From: Butyrivibrio sp.
GTDB taxonomy: Bacteria > Bacillota_A > Clostridia > Lachnospirales > Lachnospiraceae
Reading direction: 5' to 3'
Length of the DNA: 22,746 bases
Assembly (NCBI RefSeq): GCF_024699075.1
Contig: NZ_JAILQF010000043.1
Span: 1 to 22,746 of the forward strand
In this document: in pieces, positions 7,593 through 14,364 of the stretch
How the letters are laid out: every line of letters begins with the position of its first letter
Position numbering within the stretch: position 1 is the stretch's first letter
Translations under genes and position numbers: made by a program
The notes under the pieces: model-generated
Seen by the model: only the letters and a program-made list of their open reading frames with translations
Database searches by the model: none
Told to the model about the DNA's origin: nothing

Positions 7593-9095
7593 TTATGGGC
7601 AACTTTTATTTAGTGCAATCATAAACCAGAATTCTACACCATCTTCTTTATTTGTAACGCCGCATTTTCCACCGCTCATTTCTGATATGGCTTTAACAAT
7701 AGAAAGCCCAATTCCACTTCCTCCATAAGCTCTGGTTCTTGCCTTATCAACCTTATAGAATTTATCCCATATATATTCAAGGCTTTCTTCAGGTATAGGC
7801 TTACCAGTATTAAACACCGAGAAATAAGCAAATTCATCCTGTCGCTTAGTAGTAACCTCAATTCTCATATCACCTTCAACATGATTAAGAGCATTGTTAA
7901 TATAATTACGAATTACCTCTTCTATATGATATTCATTGGCAACAATATTTAAAGCTTCATCTTTGTTTATATTTGTTACAATATTAACCTGCTTCTCATC
8001 AAATAATAATTTATATGTTTCAAGACAGTTGTTAACCACCTGATTGAAATCAAACTCGTCCAGGTCAAAGTCCCCATCCCCAAGCTCTAACTGCATAAGT
8101 CTTGTAAGTTCCTTAACCATATAGTTCATCTTCTTGGTTTCATCTATAATTACATCAAGATAGTACTCTGTTGACTCAGGATCAGCGTTTATTCCATCCT
8201 TAAGTCCTTCTGCATAACCAGATATAAGAGCTATTGGAGTTTTAAGTTCATGGGATACATTAGATATAAACTCAGTTCTCATCTTTTCGATAAGAGTTTT
8301 CTGCTCCACATCCTTAAGTAACTTTTTATTAGCTTCTCTTAGCTCATTAATAGTTTTTTCAAGGGTCTCTGACATATGATTAAAGTTTTCACCAAGAACC
8401 CCTATTTCACTATTACTCTTCCCGTCATACTTTACATTAAAGTCCAGGTCAGCCATACGAATAGATATATTTGTCAGTTTTTCAATAGGCTTGCAAATAT
8501 GATTTGATACAAACAGAGAAGTTATGCAGGCAAATGCCAGGGAACAAAATGAAACGAAAAGTAAAAAAGTTCCAGTTATCTTAACACTATATGTAATATC
8601 ATCAACAGCGGTTCTGATAACAAAGAAATTTCCGTTGCTTAATTTTCCATAGATAGTTAGATAAACAAGTTCCTCAGAAATATCTTTTTGAGTACATATA
8701 GTATAATTTTCTGTCTTCTTTAATTCTTTAATAACATCATCGTTATCTATGGAGTATTGTACGTCATTTAGAATTCTGTTTAATTTTTTTGTGTTATTAA
8801 TAGACGATATAATTGTTTTTGTATCTGTATCCGCAATTATAAAGCTTAGGTTAAATGTTGAACATATACTTTGAAGTTTATCCTGATACTCAGAAGATTC
8901 TGGATTAGCAACGTACTTTTCCATAATTTCATAAGCATCAAGAAGTTTAGCCTCTTTACCCTTTATATATATGTCTTTCAAAAAAAAGGCATTCATTACA
9001 ATAGCAATTAATAAGGTTAAAAGCACAAGTGCTATAGACCTGAAAAATAACTGCTTTTTTAATGAATGTCTGCAAATCTTTTTACATTTAATCAT
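7593..9095 (-). CDS. Membrane sensor histidine kinase, VanS/PhoR-like
   Basis: A 500-residue sensor kinase. Membrane helices lie at about 19-40 and 172-196 and flank an extracytoplasmic sensor region of about 130 residues that may form a PAS-like fold; the ligand is unknown. A HAMP domain (about 192-245) leads by coiled coil to the dimerization domain with the H-box FISNVSHELKTPIALISGY, phosphorylated His282. The ATPase domain has N-box RNYINNALNH near 396-405, VFNTGKPIPEE as the G1 region, and GGSGIGLSIVKA as G2. The G1 aspartate is replaced by Asn, which I regard as usual for this Clostridia kinase group. It starts 2 nt after the regulator stop, so the pair is co-translated and very likely cognate. 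Confidence 0.93.
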   Translation of the reverse strand: MIKCKKICRHSLKKQLFFRSIALVLLTLLIAIVMNAFFLKDIYIKGKEAKLLDAYEIMEKYVANPESSEYQDKLQSICSTFNLSFIIADTDTKTIISSINNTKKLNRILNDVQYSIDNDDVIKELKKTENYTICTQKDISEELVYLTIYGKLSNGNFFVIRTAVDDITYSVKITGTFLLFVSFCSLAFACITSLFVSNHICKPIEKLTNISIRMADLDFNVKYDGKSNSEIGVLGENFNHMSETLEKTINELREANKKLLKDVEQKTLIEKMRTEFISNVSHELKTPIALISGYAEGLKDGINADPESTEYYLDVIIDETKKMNYMVKELTRLMQLELGDGDFDLDEFDFNQVVNNCLETYKLLFDEKQVNIVTNINKDEALNIVANEYHIEEVIRNYINNALNHVEGDMRIEVTTKRQDEFAYFSVFNTGKPIPEESLEYIWDKFYKVDKARTRAYGGSGIGLSIVKAISEMSGGKCGVTNKEDGVEFWFMIALNKSCP

Positions 9096-9097
9096 TA

Positions 9098-9760
9098 TTA
9101 CATTCCGAATTTATATCCGAGACCCCAGATAGTTTTGATTGTATCACCCTTGCTACCGAGCTTACTTCTAAGCTTCTTTACATGAGTATCGATAGTTCTG
9201 GCATCTCCAAAATAATCATAATTCCAAACGTTGTTAAGAATCTTTTCTCTAGAAAGAGCTACGCCCTCATTTTCCATAAAATATGTTAGAAGTTCGAATT
9301 CCTTAAAACTTAGTTCGACTTGCGAACCATCTACAGTTACAATATGGGCAGATTTATCTACTGATATACCATACTTTTCAATAACAGCCCCTTCAAAAGG
9401 ATTAGTTCTCTTAAGAATAGCCTGAACTCTAGCAACTAATATCTTAGGGCTAAATGGCTTAGATATATATTCATCAGCGCCACTGTCAAAGCCCATAAGT
9501 TCATCTTCTTCACCTGTTTTAGCTGTAAGCATAATAACAGGAACCTTTGATGTCTTTCTTATCTCCTTGCATACCTGTATACCATCAAGACCTGGCATCA
9601 TAACATCAAGAATAATAAGATCAATATCATTATGACTTTCAAATATATCAAGAGCCTTCTCTCCATCTTCAGCTTCAACAACATCGTAGCCGTCCTTCAC
9701 AAGAAAGTCTCTTACAAGTTTTCTCATTCTGCTTTCATCATCAACAACTAGAATCTTCAT
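9098..9760 (-). CDS. DNA-binding response regulator, OmpR/PhoB family
   Basis: A 220-residue transcription factor paired with the downstream kinase. The receiver domain (1 to about 118) has Asp7/Asp8 in LVVDDE, phospho-acceptor Asp52 in IILDVMMPG, Thr79 and Lys101 in ISKPFSP. The C-terminal winged helix (about 128-220) ends with the family signature DARTIDTHVKKLRSKLG and IWGLGYKF. AAAGG lies 7 nt before the ATG. The promoter upstream has a phased direct repeat that could be its own binding site, so autoregulation is likely (inference). The stimulus and regulon are not visible, although the third operon gene, a lipoprotein, suggests an envelope-related role. Confidence 0.95.
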   Translation of the reverse strand: MKILVVDDESRMRKLVRDFLVKDGYDVVEAEDGEKALDIFESHNDIDLIILDVMMPGLDGIQVCKEIRKTSKVPVIMLTAKTGEEDELMGFDSGADEYISKPFSPKILVARVQAILKRTNPFEGAVIEKYGISVDKSAHIVTVDGSQVELSFKEFELLTYFMENEGVALSREKILNNVWNYDYFGDARTIDTHVKKLRSKLGSKGDTIKTIWGLGYKFGM

Positions 9761-9797
9761 AAATATACCTTTTTTCGATAATCACACTTATTCTTTA

Positions 9798-9825
9798 ATA
9801 ATAGTCTTAGTATGTATTGTAACAA
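9798..9825 (-). promoter_or_regulatory. Promoter of the two-component operon
   Basis: On the minus strand TTGTTA (9820-9825) and TATTAT (9798-9803) are 16 nt apart, about 38 nt upstream of the regulator ATG. The imperfect -35, with the direct repeat next to it, fits an activator-dependent promoter. Confidence 0.5.
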
Positions 9826-9830
9826 GCACT

Positions 9831-9849
9831 TGTGAAATTCATGTGAAAT
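9831..9849 (-). promoter_or_regulatory. Direct-repeat candidate operator for the response regulator
   Basis: On the plus strand TGTGAAAT occurs at 9831-9838 and again at 9842-9849, an exact 8-bp repeat with an 11-bp period (ATTTCACA twice on the minus strand). It ends 5 bp upstream of the -35. OmpR/PhoB-family dimers bind direct repeats phased at about one helical turn (family knowledge), so this is a plausible autoregulatory box. Binding is inferred. Confidence 0.45.
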
Positions 9850-9861
9850 AAGAAAGAAAAT

Positions 9862-10743
9862 TTAGTTATTCTCAGAAAGCTTTTTCTCACGTTCTCTAAG
9901 TTCTTGTTCTTTCTCTTTAAGTTGCTGTTCCCAGCTTGCATATTCATTCTGAATCTTTTCTCTATAGTTAAGAATAGTTGGACTATCACTTTTCTTAGCT
10001 ATAGTAAGCATAACAATTACAATAATGATTAGAAGAAGGATGGCAATACGCTGGAACATTAAGAGTTCTCTAAGTTTTGTATTCTTACCTACTGTTCTCT
10101 TATACTTCTTCATAAGATCTTCAAGATTGCGCTGCTTAATACGCTGAATATCAGCGCTGAGTTCGTCCTCTTCTGATTCTTCTGAAGAATCATCATCATT
10201 ATCTGACTCTGCCTCAGTCTCTCCTGATGCCTGCTCAGTATCGGAAGACACTAGAACAATTTCTGGTTGAGTTTCAACTTTATTTTCAATAGCAAATGCT
10301 GGTTCTGCTGACTCTTCCTTTCCTGCATCAGCTATACTTTCAGCAACCGATTCGTATGTAACCTCAGCTTCCTTGGCAGCAAGTTGTTCTGCCTTAGCTG
10401 CAGCTTCATGAGCCGCAAGTTCTTCTGCCTTAGCCGCAGCTTCTGCCTCAAGTTCTGAAACAAGAACAGGCATAATATAGGCCTGCTCGTTTATTTCTGG
10501 AACAAGGCCAGTAAGTGCGACGGCATGGTCAGTTAAAAAGTCATGTATATGGTTAAGATAAGCGTATCCTTCATATGTTTTGAATACGCTCTTATCTAAT
10601 AATTTGCAATATAAAGAATACACAAGCTTAGGGTTGCCATAATCCATCTTTCCCTCTAGCATCTGTATCTTGCTCTGCTCCTGCTGTGCAAGTGCAGCAG
10701 TTGCAACATCTCTATACTGATATTCCCCTTCAAACGTTTTCAA
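9862..10743 (-). CDS. Unrecognised membrane-anchored protein downstream of nrdR
   Basis: I do not recognise this protein (293 residues from the chosen start). Residues 1 to about 95 look like a folded helical domain (FEGEYQYRDVATAALAQQEQ; LVYSLYCKLLDKSVFKTYEG). An Ala/Glu-rich coiled region (AEAAAKAEELAAHEAAAKAE) and an acidic Ser/Asp/Glu linker follow. A basic helix (LMKKYKRTVGKNTKLRELL) then precedes one membrane segment (IAILLLIIIVIVMLTIA) and a charged C-terminal coiled coil. The large N-terminal part is predicted to be cytoplasmic. I place the start at TTG 10741-10743, which has a perfect AGGAGG 7 nt upstream; the in-frame ATG at 10776 lies inside the nrdR terminator. I see no promoter of its own, so expression may depend on read-through from nrdR. 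Confidence 0.82.
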   Translation of the reverse strand: MKTFEGEYQYRDVATAALAQQEQSKIQMLEGKMDYGNPKLVYSLYCKLLDKSVFKTYEGYAYLNHIHDFLTDHAVALTGLVPEINEQAYIMPVLVSELEAEAAAKAEELAAHEAAAKAEQLAAKEAEVTYESVAESIADAGKEESAEPAFAIENKVETQPEIVLVSSDTEQASGETEAESDNDDDSSEESEEDELSADIQRIKQRNLEDLMKKYKRTVGKNTKLRELLMFQRIAILLLIIIVIVMLTIAKKSDSPTILNYREKIQNEYASWEQQLKEKEQELREREKKLSENN

Positions 10744-10763
10744 ACCAGGACCTCCTGTAAAGC

Positions 10764-10796
10764 AAAAGGACCCCATCGCAAAAAAGCGGTGAGGTC
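10764..10796 (-). terminator. nrdR: Intrinsic terminator after nrdR
   Basis: The minus-strand stem GACCTCACCGC / GCGATGGGGTC has 11 positions with one mismatch and one G-U pair, a T6 loop, and a C then TTTT downstream. It begins 8 nt after the nrdR stop. The short T-tract suggests it is leaky, which would let the next gene be transcribed. Confidence 0.7.
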
Positions 10797-10803
10797 ACAT
10801 ATA

Positions 10804-11253
10804 TTACTTAAGTACCTTCTTTAACTCGTCCATGAATGTATTAACATCCTTGAACTCTCTATAAACTGAAGCAAATCTAACGTAAGCAACTGCTTCAAGA
10901 TCTTTAAGTTTTTCCATAACCATCTCGCCAATTTCGTTGCTTGATATTTCTTTCTCTTCTCTAGAGAAAATCATAGTTTCAACATCATCAACAAGTTTGC
11001 TGATCTGGTCAGCGCTGATGGGTCTCTTATGACATGCCCTAAGAACACCTGCCTCAATCTTGGCTCTATCGTATGTTTCTCTGTTATTATCTTTCTTAAT
11101 AACAATAAGTGGTATAGTTTCAACCTTCTCGTATGTTGTGAATCTCTTATCACACTCATCACATACTCTACGGCGTCTTATAGAATTATTATCATCTGCA
11201 GGTCTTGAATCAATAACTCTAGTGTTTTCATGTCCGCAAAATGGGCACTTCAT
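10804..11253 (-). CDS. nrdR: Transcriptional repressor NrdR
   Basis: A nucleotide-sensing repressor of ribonucleotide reductase genes. The 149-residue protein is standard length. The N-terminal zinc ribbon has Cys3, Cys6, Cys31 and Cys34 (MKCPFCGHE, VCDECDKRFTTYE), with the typical IDSR and SIRRRR stretch between. An ATP-cone fills about residues 49-139 (IVIKKDNNRETYDRAKIEAG), the domain that reads ATP/dATP. The ATG is preceded by GGAGG at 9 nt. No nrd gene is in the window, so its targets are elsewhere. It has a consensus promoter and palindromes in the leader. Confidence 0.97.
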   Translation of the reverse strand: MKCPFCGHENTRVIDSRPADDNNSIRRRRVCDECDKRFTTYEKVETIPLIVIKKDNNRETYDRAKIEAGVLRACHKRPISADQISKLVDDVETMIFSREEKEISSNEIGEMVMEKLKDLEAVAYVRFASVYREFKDVNTFMDELKKVLK

Positions 11254-11274
11254 ATCCTATTCCCTCCATGGTTA

Positions 11275-11306
11275 ACAGTAAAACTATATATATAGTAGTT
11301 TTCTGT
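11275..11306 (-). promoter_or_regulatory. nrdR: nrdR 5' leader dyad containing an ACTATATATATAGT palindrome
   Basis: The nrdR transcript could fold ACAG-AAAACTA / TAGTTTT-A-CTGT, an 11-bp stem with one bulged A and a 9-nt loop, ending 8 nt before the GGAGG ribosome binding site. Inside it is a perfect 14-bp DNA palindrome (11283-11296) that resembles a NrdR box but is 2 bp longer between the C and G. It could be an operator, a translational hairpin, or neither. Confidence 0.4.
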
Positions 11307-11320
11307 ACATAATAATACAA

Positions 11321-11331
11321 TTTACAGTAAA
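11321..11331 (-). promoter_or_regulatory. nrdR: Palindrome TTTACTGTAAA at the nrdR transcription start
   Basis: A perfect 5+1+5 dyad lies 1 bp downstream of the -10 box, where a bound repressor would block initiation. The cognate protein is unknown. Confidence 0.35.
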
Positions 11332-11332
11332 T

Positions 11333-11361
11333 ATTATAAAAAATATAAAAATTTATGTCAA
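11333..11361 (-). promoter_or_regulatory. nrdR: Consensus sigma-A promoter for nrdR
   Basis: On the minus strand TTGACA (11356-11361) and TATAAT (11333-11338) are exactly 17 nt apart, a full match to both consensus hexamers. It lies 80 nt upstream of the nrdR ATG and is the strongest promoter seen in the window. Confidence 0.8.
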
Positions 11362-11405
11362 CTAAATTATGTAAACTTTTTCATGTGGAGGTATGCATAC
11401 AAAGT

Positions 11406-11483
11406 GAAAAGAAAACTTCCGTTTTCTTTTCGCCGCGCGGGGTGCGTTCGGCGTCAGCCGAAATATTTCATTACGCACTCCTG
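11406..11483. repeat. Structured 78-bp repeat, copy 1
   Basis: It matches copy 2 at 75 of 78 positions, with a centre-to-centre period of 87 bp. It contains an 11-bp perfect stem GAAAAGAAAAC / GTTTTCTTTTC with a 4-nt loop, and an inner hairpin TTCGGC-GTCA-GCCGAA enclosed by GGGGTGCGT / ACGCACTCC. It is clearly more GC-rich than the intergenic DNA around it. The right flank lacks the closing GCGC found in copy 2, so this copy may be shortened. It is noncoding as far as I can tell; the family is not named. Confidence 0.85.
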
Positions 11484-11492
11484 TTTTAAATC

Positions 11493-11570
11493 GAAAAGAA
11501 AACTCCCGTTTTCTTTTCGCTGCGCGGGGTGCGTTCGGCGTCAGCCGAAATATTTCATTACGCACCCCTG
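11493..11570. repeat. Structured 78-bp repeat, copy 2
   Basis: Second copy, 9 bp after copy 1. Here the outer stem GGGGTGCGT / ACGCACCCC is perfect and can extend into TGCGC / GCGCA (to 11575) with one bulged T, giving about 14 bp. It directly adjoins the T-tract of the pnp terminator. Confidence 0.85.
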
Positions 11571-11576
11571 CGCATT

Positions 11577-11605
11577 AAAAAAAGCAGGTGCGTTAGCACC
11601 TGCTT
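11577..11605 (-). terminator. pnp: Intrinsic terminator after pnp
   Basis: A perfect 10-bp stem AAGCAGGTGC / GCACCTGCTT with a TAAC loop is followed by seven T on the minus strand. It lies 17 nt past the pnp stop and ends the ribosomal/nuclease block. Confidence 0.95.
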
Positions 11606-11622
11606 AATAATTACTTTTTCGA

Positions 11623-13719
11623 TTATGCCTGTGGGCAATCCTTGATTGAGAAGCTCATTCTTCCCATCTTATCCTTACCAAGGCAGATAACCTTAACAAC
11701 ATCACCAAGAGTAAGAACATCTTCAACATGCTCGATACGCTCTTTAGCGATCTTAGAGATATGTACCATACCTTCCTTACCAGGAGCGAACTCAACAAAT
11801 GCGCCGAATTCCTTAATTGATACAACCTTACCTGTGAATGTCTGTCCTTCTGCAAAATCAGTTGTGATGATCTTAATCATGTTAAGAGCTTCATCCATCT
11901 TCTCCTGATCTGTACCGCATACAGAAACAGCACCTTCATCAGTAATATCAATCTTAACACCTGTACGAGCAATAATCTCGTTGATTGTCTTACCACGCTG
12001 ACCAACAACGTCACCAATCTTCTCAGGATCAATCTTAATCTGGATAATCTTAGGAGCGTACTCACCAACTGTCTTTCTTGGCTCAGCAATAGCTGGCTTC
12101 ATGCAGTTGTCCATAATGAAGAGTCTAGCTTCACGACATCTAGCGATAGCACCTTCTACGATTGGTCTTGTAAGACCGTGAATCTTAATATCCATCTGGA
12201 TAGCTGTGATACCTTCTGTTGTACCTGTTACCTTGAAGTCCATATCGCCGAAGAAATCTTCAAGACCCTGGATATCTGTAAGAAGTACGAAGTCATCATC
12301 TGTATCGCCTGTAACAAGACCACAGCTGATACCTGCAACAGGAGCCTTAAGAGGTACACCTGCAGCCATAAGAGCCATACAGCTTGCACATGTTGATGCC
12401 ATTGATGTAGAACCGTTAGATTCAAATGTTTCTGATACGGCACGAATTGCATAAGGGAACTCCTCAGCTGAAGGAAGTACTGCAAGAAGTGCACGCTCTG
12501 CAAGAGCACCATGTCCGATCTCACGACGTCCTGGTCCTCTTGAAACCTTAGTCTCACCTACTGAATAAGCAGGGAAGTTGTACTGGTGAATATATCTCTT
12601 CTCTGTAACGAAAGGATCAAGTCCTTCAACTCTCTGTGCTTCTGATAAAGGAGCAAGAGTTACTATATCGCAGATCTGAGTCTGTCCACGAGTGAACATA
12701 GCGCTGCCATGTACTCTTGGAATAAGATCAATTTCTGCAGAAAGAGGTCTGATCTGTGTGATCTCACGTCCATCAGGTCTCTTGTGATCTTTAAGGATCA
12801 TCTTACGAACTGTCTTCTTCTCATACTGATATACAGCATCGCCTACGAATGCAGCCCATTCTTCATTCTCTGCAAAACGAGGATCTGCAAGGATCTTCTC
12901 AGTAACGTCATCCATGTTCTTGTCTCTGACCATCTTATCGTCAGTAAATACAAGATTCTCCATCTCTTCAGGAGATACGATTGTCTTGATGGCATCGAAG
13001 ATTTCCTGAGGAACAGCAGCAGAAACATAAGGCTGCTTCTCTTTACCGATCTCAGCAACGATAGAGTTGATGAAATTAACAACCTGCTTGTTGATAGCAT
13101 CTGCTTCATAGATGTATCTGATCATATCCTGCTCAGGGATTTCCTTAGCACCAGCCTCGATCATGATAACCTTCTCAGCAGTAGAAGCAACAGTAAGCTT
13201 CATGTCGCCCTTATCCCACTGCTCCTGTGAAGGATTGATGATCATCTGTCCATCTACAAGACCAATCTGTGTAGCTGCGCAAGGGCCATCCCACGGAATA
13301 TCTGAAATAGCTACAGCAATGGATGATCCGATCATTGCAACCAGCTCAGGTCTGCAAGCGGTATCAACTGCCATTACCATATTCTCAACTGTTACGTCAT
13401 TTCTCATATCCTTTGGGAAAAGAGGTCTCATAGGACGGTCGATCATACGGTCTGTAAGGATCGCGTTCTCTGATGGCTTTGCCTCTCTTTTATTAAATCC
13501 GCCCGGGAATTTACCGATTGAATAGAACTTCTCGCTGAACTCGATGTTGAGCGGGAAGAAATCAACACCATCACGTGGTGCCTTAGCCTCTGTAGCTGTG
13601 CAAAGAAGTGTTGTATCGCCATACTGAACGAAAGCGCATCCGTTTGCCTGTTTACCAACCTTGCCTATCTCAACCTTGAGTGTACGTCCGGCAAGATCCA
13701 TTGTGTAAGTTTTTACCAT
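11623..13719 (-). CDS. pnp: Polyribonucleotide nucleotidyltransferase (PNPase)
   Basis: A phosphorolytic 3'-5' exoribonuclease for mRNA decay and quality control. It has 698 residues, normal for the family. Two RNase PH domains (about 1-140 and 315-545) contain FSEKFYSIGKFPGGFNKREA, RPDGREITQIRPLSAE, GPGRREIGHGALAERAL and DIQGLEDFFGDMDFKV with the catalytic aspartates. A KH domain (about 555-615; VVGQRGKTINEIIARTGVKI) and an S1 domain (about 623-693; FTGKVVSIKEFGAFVEFAPG) follow. AAGGAG lies about 6 nt before the ATG. It sits directly after rpsO as in many bacteria, separated by a terminator that carries a promoter candidate in its tail. Confidence 0.98.
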   Translation of the reverse strand: MVKTYTMDLAGRTLKVEIGKVGKQANGCAFVQYGDTTLLCTATEAKAPRDGVDFFPLNIEFSEKFYSIGKFPGGFNKREAKPSENAILTDRMIDRPMRPLFPKDMRNDVTVENMVMAVDTACRPELVAMIGSSIAVAISDIPWDGPCAATQIGLVDGQMIINPSQEQWDKGDMKLTVASTAEKVIMIEAGAKEIPEQDMIRYIYEADAINKQVVNFINSIVAEIGKEKQPYVSAAVPQEIFDAIKTIVSPEEMENLVFTDDKMVRDKNMDDVTEKILADPRFAENEEWAAFVGDAVYQYEKKTVRKMILKDHKRPDGREITQIRPLSAEIDLIPRVHGSAMFTRGQTQICDIVTLAPLSEAQRVEGLDPFVTEKRYIHQYNFPAYSVGETKVSRGPGRREIGHGALAERALLAVLPSAEEFPYAIRAVSETFESNGSTSMASTCASCMALMAAGVPLKAPVAGISCGLVTGDTDDDFVLLTDIQGLEDFFGDMDFKVTGTTEGITAIQMDIKIHGLTRPIVEGAIARCREARLFIMDNCMKPAIAEPRKTVGEYAPKIIQIKIDPEKIGDVVGQRGKTINEIIARTGVKIDITDEGAVSVCGTDQEKMDEALNMIKIITTDFAEGQTFTGKVVSIKEFGAFVEFAPGKEGMVHISKIAKERIEHVEDVLTLGDVVKVICLGKDKMGRMSFSIKDCPQA

Positions 13720-13813
13720 TTTTTCTCCTTCTTGTGCTGCTCATCCGCCTTCCCCGTTTTTCAGAGGTGCGTGTGCAGTACTCGTCTTCTCTTTTCTTCT
13801 ACTATATTTACGG

Positions 13814-13842
13814 CTTATACAAAATCACTTTCATATAAGCAA
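13814..13842 (-). promoter_or_regulatory. pnp: Candidate pnp promoter inside the rpsO terminator tail
   Basis: On the minus strand TTGCTT (13837-13842) and TATAAG (13814-13819) are 17 nt apart. The -35 shares bases with the T-tract of the rpsO terminator. The start would fall about 90 nt before pnp, giving pnp its own supply. Confidence 0.42.
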
Positions 13843-13881
13843 AAAGGCGGGAACAACTGACGATACAGTCTCCCCGCCCTT
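13841..13881 (-). terminator. Terminator or attenuator between rpsO and pnp
   Basis: The minus-strand GC-rich stem GGCGGGGAGACTG / CAGTTGTTCCCGCC has 13 pairs with one bulge and two G-U pairs, a TATCGT loop and TTTTT after it. It lies 11 nt after the rpsO stop. It may partly terminate, or act as a processing hairpin for PNPase autoregulation as in E. coli (analogy only). Confidence 0.82.
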
Positions 13882-13891
13882 GTGAACAGAA

Positions 13892-14158
13892 TTACTTTCT
13901 AAGACCAAGTTCCTGGATCAGCTTACGATATCTCTCAATATCCTTTGCCTTAAGATATCCAAGAAGATTACGTCTCTGACCAACCATCTTAAGAAGACCA
14001 CGTCTTGAGTGGTGATCCTTAGGGTTCTTGTCAAGGTGAGCATTGAGCTCAGCGATTCTCTCTGTGAGAACTGCTACCTGTACTTCCGGTGATCCTGTAT
14101 CACCAGGCTTTACAGCGTACTTGTTGATAATCTCTGTCTTCTTTTCCTTTGAAATCAT
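13892..14158 (-). CDS. rpsO: 30S ribosomal protein S15
   Basis: A primary 16S rRNA-binding protein of the small-subunit platform. The 88 residues are a standard length. The signature [20 protein letters not shown] (residues 41-60) is followed by [20 protein letters not shown], and the N-terminus carries [24 protein letters not shown] lies 6 nt before the ATG. A long structured leader separates it from ribF, and a terminator follows its stop. Confidence 0.98.
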   Translation of the reverse strand: MISKEKKTEIINKYAVKPGDTGSPEVQVAVLTERIAELNAHLDKNPKDHHSRRGLLKMVGQRRNLLGYLKAKDIERYRKLIQELGLRK

Positions 14159-14340
14159 TTCTTTCTCCTTTCAGGTCCGATTTCCTGGACCGAGAGCTAA
14201 AACCTTCCAGGAAGATTTTAAACTCTGTTTTATTAGTCGCCTGTTACCGGGCCCGGGTCGGAGATCCATAAACCAGGTAAAGGTCAATCCTATTTTGTCC
14301 AAAATAAAATATAAGGACAGCTATTTAACGTTATCACATG
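14159..14340 (-). promoter_or_regulatory. rpsO: Structured 5' leader of rpsO, candidate S15 autoregulatory element
   Basis: This 206-nt gap before rpsO holds no gene. In the minus-strand RNA I see a hairpin GGTCC / GGACC (14174-14191), an 8-bp stem AAAATCTT / AAGGTTTT around CCTGG (14199-14219), and a 10-bp GC palindrome CCGGGCCCGG (14247-14256). TCTCC (14260-14264) is complementary to the GGAGA at the ribosome binding site. An AT-rich palindrome TATTTTG-GA-CAAAATA lies at 14291-14306. Autoregulatory S15 leaders with diverse structures are known in several bacterial groups, so I infer one here. I could not place a convincing promoter. Confidence 0.45.
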
Positions 14341-14364
14341 TAAGCCAAAAAGTAAAGTCTAAAT

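Noticed and set aside
7593..9095. Asn in place of Asp in the kinase G1 box (VFNTGKPIP), as a sign of a dead kinase
   Set aside because: The H-box, N-box and G2 are intact, and an FN(S/T)G-type G1 is familiar in Clostridia VanS-like kinases, so inactivity is not supported.
11283..11296. Calling a definite NrdR box
   Set aside because: The palindrome has 10 instead of 8 bases between the C and G and no second box at the usual spacing; kept only as a candidate operator.
11406..11570. Possible CRISPR array
   Set aside because: Only two 78-bp units with a 9-bp spacer, internally palindromic, and no cas gene; unlike CRISPR repeats and spacers.
11362..11607. Open frames on both strands across the paired repeat (67 and 74 codons)
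   Set aside because: Each frame simply translates the two structured repeat copies, so the peptide itself is duplicated; no ribosome binding site and no codon signal. Treated as noncoding.
12178..13525. Several plus-strand frames opposite pnp (up to 173 codons)
   Set aside because: They lie antisense to conserved PNPase catalytic domains and have no start signals.
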